From: Fimadaptatus sp948467645
GTDB lineage: Bacteria > Bacillota > Clostridia > Christensenellales > Aristaeellaceae
Length of the DNA stretch: 11,533 bases
Direction of reading: 5' to 3'
NCBI GenBank assembly: GCA_948467645.1
Contig: CAOKFD010000077.1
Span: forward strand, 1 to 11,533
Shown: positions 7,155 to 11,533 of the stretch, piece after piece
Numbering within the stretch: the stretch's first letter is position 1
Layout of the letters: every line of letters starts with the position of its first letter
Position numbers and translations under genes: made by a program
Notes under the pieces: generated by a model
Told to the model about the DNA's origin: nothing
What the model saw: only the letters and a program-made list of their open reading frames with translations
Database searches by the model: none

Positions 7155-7184
7155 ATTAGACGAAATGCGTGAGAAAATTTCAAC
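7155..7184 (-). promoter_or_regulatory. Putative ECF-sigma autoregulatory promoter
   Basis: Read on the minus strand, GTTGAAATTTT (7184-7174) is followed after 11 bases by CGTCTAAT (7162-7155), about 24 bases before the ATG of the sigma gene. A GAA/CAA-plus-T-run -35 with a CGTC -10 is the layout typical of promoters read by ECF factors, and such genes commonly activate themselves. The -35 is imperfect against the TGAAAC/TGCAAC form I know. Confidence 0.5.
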
Positions 7185-7355
7185 ATCGGGAAGGCGTTTA
7201 TTTTGAATTGCTTGCAGGCATGACTTTTTACTGCTGCCGCATTGTTGGGCACTTGAGTGTGAACGGGCGTAATGGATGACAAAGCGGGACTAGGCGGGAT
7301 TAGGTGGGAAATTACGGGATATTGACGAAATGTCGGCGAAAAGCGGCTATGCGGT
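7185..7355. other. Intergenic stretch with periodic G-tracts
   Basis: No gene is visible between the sigma promoter and the long GC-rich frame. The stretch contains four GGG runs starting at 7286, 7296, 7306 and 7316, each flanked by similar decamers (GCGGGACTAG, GCGGGATTAG, GTGGGAAATT, ACGGGATATT). The junction between the sigma locus and the mobile-element gene must lie here. No tRNA, integrase site or terminal inverted repeat is seen. Confidence 0.5.
7286..7318 (+). repeat. 10-bp-periodic G-tract array, potential G-quadruplex
   Basis: Four GGG runs at exact 10-bp spacing with three 7-base loops meet the simple G3N1-7 quadruplex rule on the plus strand. They also form short imperfect tandem decamers. 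Role unknown; it lies 38 bases before the first ATG of the polyvalent protein fragment. Confidence 0.45.
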
Positions 7356-7835
7356 ATGAATGAGGCGGGCGACGTGGACGCGAGAAAGCTTAATTCGCCC
7401 GAAGCGCAGGAAGTGATACGCGCGGCGGACGAAGCAATAATGAGCCGCGACGCGCTGGCGGGCGAGATAGAGCAGACGGTAGAGGACGAGAAGAATGCAC
7501 CGTCGCCCGGGGAAGCGCTGGAGGCGATCGAGCGGCGCAGGCAATTGAGCGCAGAGTATGTTGTAGCGCGCCAGCAGGCCGAGGAGGTGCTAACTCAACT
7601 GCGCGAGGCGGTCAGAAACGACAGCCCGGAGCGGCTGAATGAGCGGATGGAGGAAGGCCGCGCGCGCAACCGGGAAAATGGAAAGTACGACGAAAAGTAC
7701 GACGGCATAAGCACGCGGGAATTAAGCGCCGAGCGGGAGCGGCTGAACCTGAGGCTGGAGCAGGTGGAAAACGAGTTGGAGGGCGCGCACGGGTCACGGT
7801 ACAGGCGGCTGGAGAGAGGCAGAGCGGCTATATAA
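7356..7835 (+). CDS. Polyvalent protein, N-terminal fragment (coiled coil)
   Basis: A 159-codon frame rich in Glu, Arg, Ala and Gln with long heptad-like stretches (ALEAIERRRQLSAEYVVARQQ, ELSAERERLNLRLEQVENELE). It has no signal peptide and no catalytic motif. It appears to be the upstream part of the same long protein as the next frame: coiled-coil sequence continues in the +1 frame at 7810-7900 (WREAERLYNERSAVEAEIL), and the last residues here (LERGRAAI) look like out-of-frame reading. One extra base within GGAGAGAGG (7811-7819) would explain the break. No clear ribosome site precedes the ATG at 7356, and the frame opens only at 7326, so the true N-terminus may be missing. Codon use is dominated by GCG and CGC, unlike regions 1-4. 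Confidence 0.6.
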   Translation: MNEAGDVDARKLNSPEAQEVIRAADEAIMSRDALAGEIEQTVEDEKNAPSPGEALEAIERRRQLSAEYVVARQQAEEVLTQLREAVRNDSPERLNERMEEGRARNRENGKYDEKYDGISTRELSAERERLNLRLEQVENELEGAHGSRYRRLERGRAAI

Positions 7836-7935
7836 CGAACGCAGTGCGGTAGAGGCTGAAATACTGCTGCGCGGCGAGGTATACGGCGCGCGGCCGGACG
7901 GCATAGGCGAAAGTGCGCAGGTAAGCGACAGACCC

Positions 7936-9594
7936 ATGGCCGTGGTTGCGGACGACTTCGGGAATGAAAATGCGCCCGCAATGGGCGGCGGCGATGTGCA
8001 GAGTGTGGATAACGCGCCGCAGATGCGTACGGAAGTGCAGAACCAGAACACGCCCGCCGAGCTGCGCACGAGCGCAAACGGGTATATGGAGGTATTCACC
8101 GCCGACGGGCAGGTGGATATTGAGCGCGCGCAGGAGATGCTGGACAGCGCCAACACGGGCGTAACGTATAAGCCCGCGGGCGAGTACAGCGCCGACGAGA
8201 TACGCAATATACAGGGGTATTTGCAGTCGGTGGATGGGAATCTACTGAATATAGCAGATAACATAGTGGATAACTTTAATGCACAGCCTACACGCATATT
8301 TGTGTCAGAGGTAAATCAGAATGCCATGGATGCAATCAGTGCTGTAGCGGGCTTTGACGCGAGCGAGTATGAGTTCTATCTGCAAAAGAGCGAATTGAGG
8401 CATATAGTAAACCGGCATGGAGACACGTCGGAAACGAAGAGTGCGAAATATCACGATGAAGCGATGAGCAATCACAGTGATATTGCCCGAATGGCGTATG
8501 TACTGAACAACTTTGACAGCTACAGACAGGTTGAAGATACGCTGACAGTATTTAACGAAAACAGAAATCCGGCCAAGACGATAGAGTTTGCTAAGCAGGT
8601 AGACGGTACGTATTACGTTGTTGCCGCGATAGCTGAGCAGAACAGGTATAAAAGGCTATGGGTTCAGACGTGTTATTTCGACGACGCATCGGCCGCAAAA
8701 ATGGCGCAAAAAAGAGAGACCTCATCGGGGAAGCGCCATCTACAAGGCCGGCACGTTACGTCCGAAACGTTCTCCCCATCTATTGGTCCCTCGGAAGAGG
8801 GCTTACGGCAAGCGTCTGATATAACGAGCCCCAGACTTACGTCCGCAACGATCTTCCCATCTCGCCCCTCTGATATAAATATATCACAGGACGACGCGAA
8901 TGTCAACGCGGACACGGGCAGAGTGCCGGGCGGCATATACGCAAACGGCAAGCCGCTATTTAGCGCCATGACGGACGCGGAACTGGACGGCGAGATTGCG
9001 CGCGAAGGCCGAAATGCGGGCAGACGGCTGGAAGAGCCGAGAAGCGAGCGCGAGAATCGGACGGGGCAGGAAAGTGCGGACAGGCGCAGACGCGATGTGC
9101 GGCTGGGCGAGATAGAGCAGATGCTGTCGGACGTGCCCAGGGCGGACGATACCGAGCTTAACATGCAGGAGCGGTATCTAAGGCGGCGGGCGGCGCAGCT
9201 GGACAGCGAGATAGAGGTGGCCAGGGACAGCGGCGACGACGTGAAGGGGCTTACGGACGAATTAAAGCGCACGCAGGACAATATGAATGCAATCCACGAG
9301 GAGCAGCAGCGCCGCGCGCAGGTGCGCCGGGAGGCCGGCGAGAGCCTGATAAACGAAATACGCGACGCGAACCCGGGCGCGGCGCGCGCGGACGCACAGC
9401 AGGAGCGCGAGCGGATAAGGCAGAGCCAGCAGGCGGGGCGCGAGGCATTGGACGCGCTGAAGGCCGGGCGGGACGGGCGTCGGGCGTGGCGCACGACCGA
9501 CGCCATATCGATAGAGGAAGCGGCGCGGGTATTTACAGACGGCGCGGACATTGAAGGTACGCTGAAGGCCAATCAGGAGGCGATAAGCCAGTAG
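7936..9594 (+). CDS. Polyvalent protein middle fragment with PBECR-family (barnase/EndoU/colicin E5-D/RelE-like) nuclease module
   Basis: 552 codons from the first ATG; the frame is open from 7753 and probably joins the preceding fragment. An N-terminal linker leads to a module at about residues 93-250. It includes FVSEVNQNAMDAI, YEFYLQKSELRHIVNRHG with H156, R160 and H161, DIARMAYVLNNFDSY, VDGTYYVVAAIAEQNRYKRLWVQTCYF. This pattern is that of the PBECR-type predicted RNases carried on phage polyvalent proteins, closest in my memory to PBECR3. A low-complexity Ser/Thr/Pro linker with an internal repeat follows (about 270-315), then a GC-rich coiled coil to the end. No ribosome site supports 7936 as a true start. 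The frame stops at TAG 9592-9594, within coiled coil. A role as injected or host-takeover nuclease is inferred from the family. Confidence 0.75.
   Translation: MAVVADDFGNENAPAMGGGDVQSVDNAPQMRTEVQNQNTPAELRTSANGYMEVFTADGQVDIERAQEMLDSANTGVTYKPAGEYSADEIRNIQGYLQSVDGNLLNIADNIVDNFNAQPTRIFVSEVNQNAMDAISAVAGFDASEYEFYLQKSELRHIVNRHGDTSETKSAKYHDEAMSNHSDIARMAYVLNNFDSYRQVEDTLTVFNENRNPAKTIEFAKQVDGTYYVVAAIAEQNRYKRLWVQTCYFDDASAAKMAQKRETSSGKRHLQGRHVTSETFSPSIGPSEEGLRQASDITSPRLTSATIFPSRPSDINISQDDANVNADTGRVPGGIYANGKPLFSAMTDAELDGEIAREGRNAGRRLEEPRSERENRTGQESADRRRRDVRLGEIEQMLSDVPRADDTELNMQERYLRRRAAQLDSEIEVARDSGDDVKGLTDELKRTQDNMNAIHEEQQRRAQVRREAGESLINEIRDANPGAARADAQQERERIRQSQQAGREALDALKAGRDGRRAWRTTDAISIEEAARVFTDGADIEGTLKANQEAISQ
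8756..8862 (+). repeat. In-frame imperfect direct repeat in the post-nuclease linker
   Basis: A 26-base unit beginning TTACGTCCG and ending CCCATCT occurs at 8756-8781 and 8837-8862 with three mismatches, 81 bases (27 codons) apart. The encoded segments are VTSETFSPS and LTSATIFPS. A second short repeat, TCTGATATAA, follows at 8815-8824 and 8869-8878, 54 bases (18 codons) apart. The copies keep frame, as in a linker built by small duplications. Confidence 0.6.
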
Positions 9595-11533
9595 GAGCAG
9601 CGTCGCGCGCAGCTGGGCGGCGCGGAAGCGGACTTGCAGGAGGAACTAAGTTCACTGCTTAAACAGCAGACGCGCATGGCGCAGGAAGACGCGAATAGAT
9701 TGTCGGCGGACGATGTGCGCGAGCGGCTGAATATAAACGAGCGGATAATCCGGATCCAGAACGACATGGATCAGGTGAAGGGGCTGAGGCAGCAGATAGA
9801 CGGCAGCCTGAGGTACTTAAACGCGCACGCGGGCGAGGGTGTTATTGAGACGCTGCGCTCAGGCCGGATACCCGAGCAGATGATGGAGCGCATAATGGGG
9901 TATGTGGACGGTATGCGCGTGCCCAAAAGCGGCGCGACCGGCATGAACATGAACACGCCCGCGCGGGTATTCGACGATCTGTTCGGGGACGCGTCGCCGG
10001 TAATGCGCGCGATATATGTAGACCCGATAGCCGAGCACGAGGCGGACAGGCAAAGGTATATAGCGGGTGCGCGGGAAAAGATAGCGGCGCTAAAGCTGAA
10101 CAGTGCGGAAAGCGAGCTGGTCCAGCGCGTGGGCGAGGGCGTAATGACGCCGGCCGAGCTGGACAAGGCGATAAGCGAAGGGCTGGCGCGGCGCGGGCGC
10201 AAACTGAAGCGCGGCGACGGCACGTGGCAGGAGGGCGCGGAGGTAAGCGCGCCGCGCGTCAGTACGGCAGAGCAGGCGCGGGAGGCGCTCAAAAGGGCGG
10301 TAGATAATAACCCGCTTCAGGCCGGGCACGAGTACCAGTCGGGCGATTATGACGAGCTGATAAAAAAGGTTCAGGCCGACGGCGGGACGCATACCGGCGC
10401 GGAGTGGGAGAAGATACTGGGGTTTGCGGGTAAGAACCCTAGGGCAAGCAACCTTGAAAGGTTCGTGCATAACACGCAGGAACGTACTCGTAATCGCAGC
10501 AACGGCATAAATTCGCAGAGCAGTCAGGAGGTAGTGAGTGCAAACGAACTGCTGGACTTCATGCGCGATGAAATGGCGAATGATGCGGCTAATATGCGAC
10601 TGCGTAAGGCACAGTACGAGCGCATACTGTCGCACGAAAATGTGCCGGTGCATGTACTGGAGCAAACCACTCTTACGACGCGCGACAAGTATTCTGACGC
10701 TCGCAATAAAGCGCAGTTCGGAGATGCAGTTAATACAGATACTGAAACTATTGTAACGCTGAACAAAGAAGGGTACGGGAAAACGCTGGCGGCGATTAAA
10801 CAGATGCCATATAACGTGCGCCCGGCAGCGCTTGCGGCACTGGCGAATTATAAGACGCTGATAGCCGGCGGCGTATATGTAGGCAGTTATCCCGACTATG
10901 GCGAATCTGCGTATATAAAACAAATGCACTGCTTTGTGTCCGCGTTTGAGTATGGCGGAGAGCAGTACAGGGCGATGTATACGGCAAAGGAGAGCCGGAA
11001 CAGCGATGGATCGTATAGTACCAAGCTGTATTTGCAGCGTGTAGAGGCGCTGAAGGCAAAAAACAATGCAGCGGAGATTGAAGACCGGATCGCCCATAAT
11101 TCGAGCGACACCGGGATTAATTACATCAATACATCCGCTGCAAATGCGGCAAACACTGAAAACCTTGATGGTCCTTCCGGGCCAACTAGGATGCATTACA
11201 TCAGCTCCACCGCTGACAGCAGTATAACACCCCAAACTGGCAATGTCAACACAATCGACGCAAAAACGCTGCTGGAGGGCTACAACCTAAGCGCCCTAAA
11301 GGCGTGGCCACTGGCAGAAATCGACGTGGAGGAGCGCCGCGCGGGCGACGCGGACAGCGGCTGGGGGCGTAAGGCCGACGAGGTAAGGCGCATAAACCAT
11401 GCGGTAAAGGTCTTTAATGGGATATACGAAGAGCTGTACAACATGGTGAACGACGCGTATGTCCGAAACGGATACGAGAAGATGGGCAGGCGCAAGAACT
11501 ACTTCCCGCACTTTCAGGAGGAGGAATCGAATC
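9595..11533 (+). CDS. Polyvalent protein C-terminal fragment with LPD3-like module, 3' end outside the window
   Basis: Directly after the TAG, 646 codons stay open in the same frame to the window edge. The translation continues the coiled coil (EQRRAQLGGAEADLQEELSS). Next comes a scaffold segment with MNTPARVFDDLFGD, IYVDPIAEHEADRQR and SAESELVQRVGEG. A module at about 10620-11080 reads VPVHVLEQTTLTTRDKYSD, QMHCFVSAFEYGGEQYRAMY and STKLYLQRVEAL; I judge it LPD3-like, with moderate confidence. After a Ser/Thr/Asn linker the scaffold resumes (EVRRINHAVKVFNGIYEELY, NDAYVRNGYEKMGRRKNYFPHFQEEE), a motif pattern I associate with phage polyvalent and structural proteins. The first in-frame ATG is at 9676 with no ribosome site, so independent translation is doubtful. 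Read through the TAG, it is one protein with the preceding fragment. Confidence 0.7.

Noticed and set aside
8673..9572. Long minus-strand open frame (299 codons) opposite the polyvalent protein
   Set aside because: Its Ser/Arg/Ala-rich translation is the antisense of GCG/CGC-rich codons; no domain or ribosome site, while the plus strand shows clear module motifs.
10090..11235. Minus-strand open frame of 381 codons
   Set aside because: It lies opposite the continuous plus-strand scaffold and LPD3-like sequence and has no recognisable features; it is a shadow of biased codon use.
7356..11533. Genome-wide TAG-to-Gln recoding
   Set aside because: Only one in-frame TAG is found in over 1200 codons, and neighbouring genes end in TAG; too little to claim a changed code.
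1..11533. CRISPR array, insertion sequence or rRNA
   Set aside because: No regularly spaced repeats of CRISPR size, no transposase-like frame with terminal inverted repeats, and no rRNA-like sequence were seen.

Overview
The window looks like the chromosome of a Gram-positive anaerobe of the Clostridia type. Evidence for this is family-level: a tandem ABC exporter with strong AGGAGG/GGAG ribosome sites, an EcfT fragment, an ECF sigma factor paired with a one-pass membrane protein of the kind common in Clostridiales, and a phage-type polyvalent protein with a PBECR nuclease module. Base composition changes along the window: AT-rich up to about 3.6 kb, mixed in the middle, and strongly GC-rich with GCG/CGC-heavy codon use after about 7.35 kb. 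This suggests blocks of different origin.

Region 1 (1-3400): two overlapping genes encode the two halves of a heterodimeric ABC exporter, each with its own membrane domain and ATPase. They are read as one operon and end at a clear intrinsic terminator (3361-3398). A 17-bp perfect palindrome lies upstream, and the tail of an unidentified preceding gene may enter at base 1. The substrate is unknown.

Region 2 (3400-4600): about 800 bases without a convincing intact gene. It holds two dyad elements, one 31-codon ORF with a good ribosome site, a consensus-like promoter, and the C-terminal part of an EcfT protein that has lost its N-terminal membrane half and one of its two ATPase-coupling arginines. 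It reads as the decayed remains of an ECF vitamin/metal transporter operon.

Region 3 (4608-5406): an apparently intact nitrilase-superfamily carbon-nitrogen hydrolase sits immediately behind the EcfT remnant and ends at a long hairpin shared with the opposing operon.

Region 4 (7184-5424, minus strand): an ECF sigma factor and a translationally coupled anti-sigma-like membrane protein. A promoter-like element with a CGTC-type -10 sits directly upstream and suggests autoregulation.

Region 5 (7163-11533): a short gap with a 10-bp-periodic G-tract array, then one very long GC-rich reading frame that runs off the end. It encodes a phage/mobile-element polyvalent protein: coiled-coil scaffold, PBECR-type nuclease module, more coiled coil, a second LPD3-like module, and a scaffold segment ending in a YFPHF motif. 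The frame is broken twice, by a +1 shift near 7800-7820 and by a single in-frame TAG at 9592-9594, after which 646 codons stay open. This is either a decaying prophage/element gene or a gene using recoding; decay is the simpler reading.
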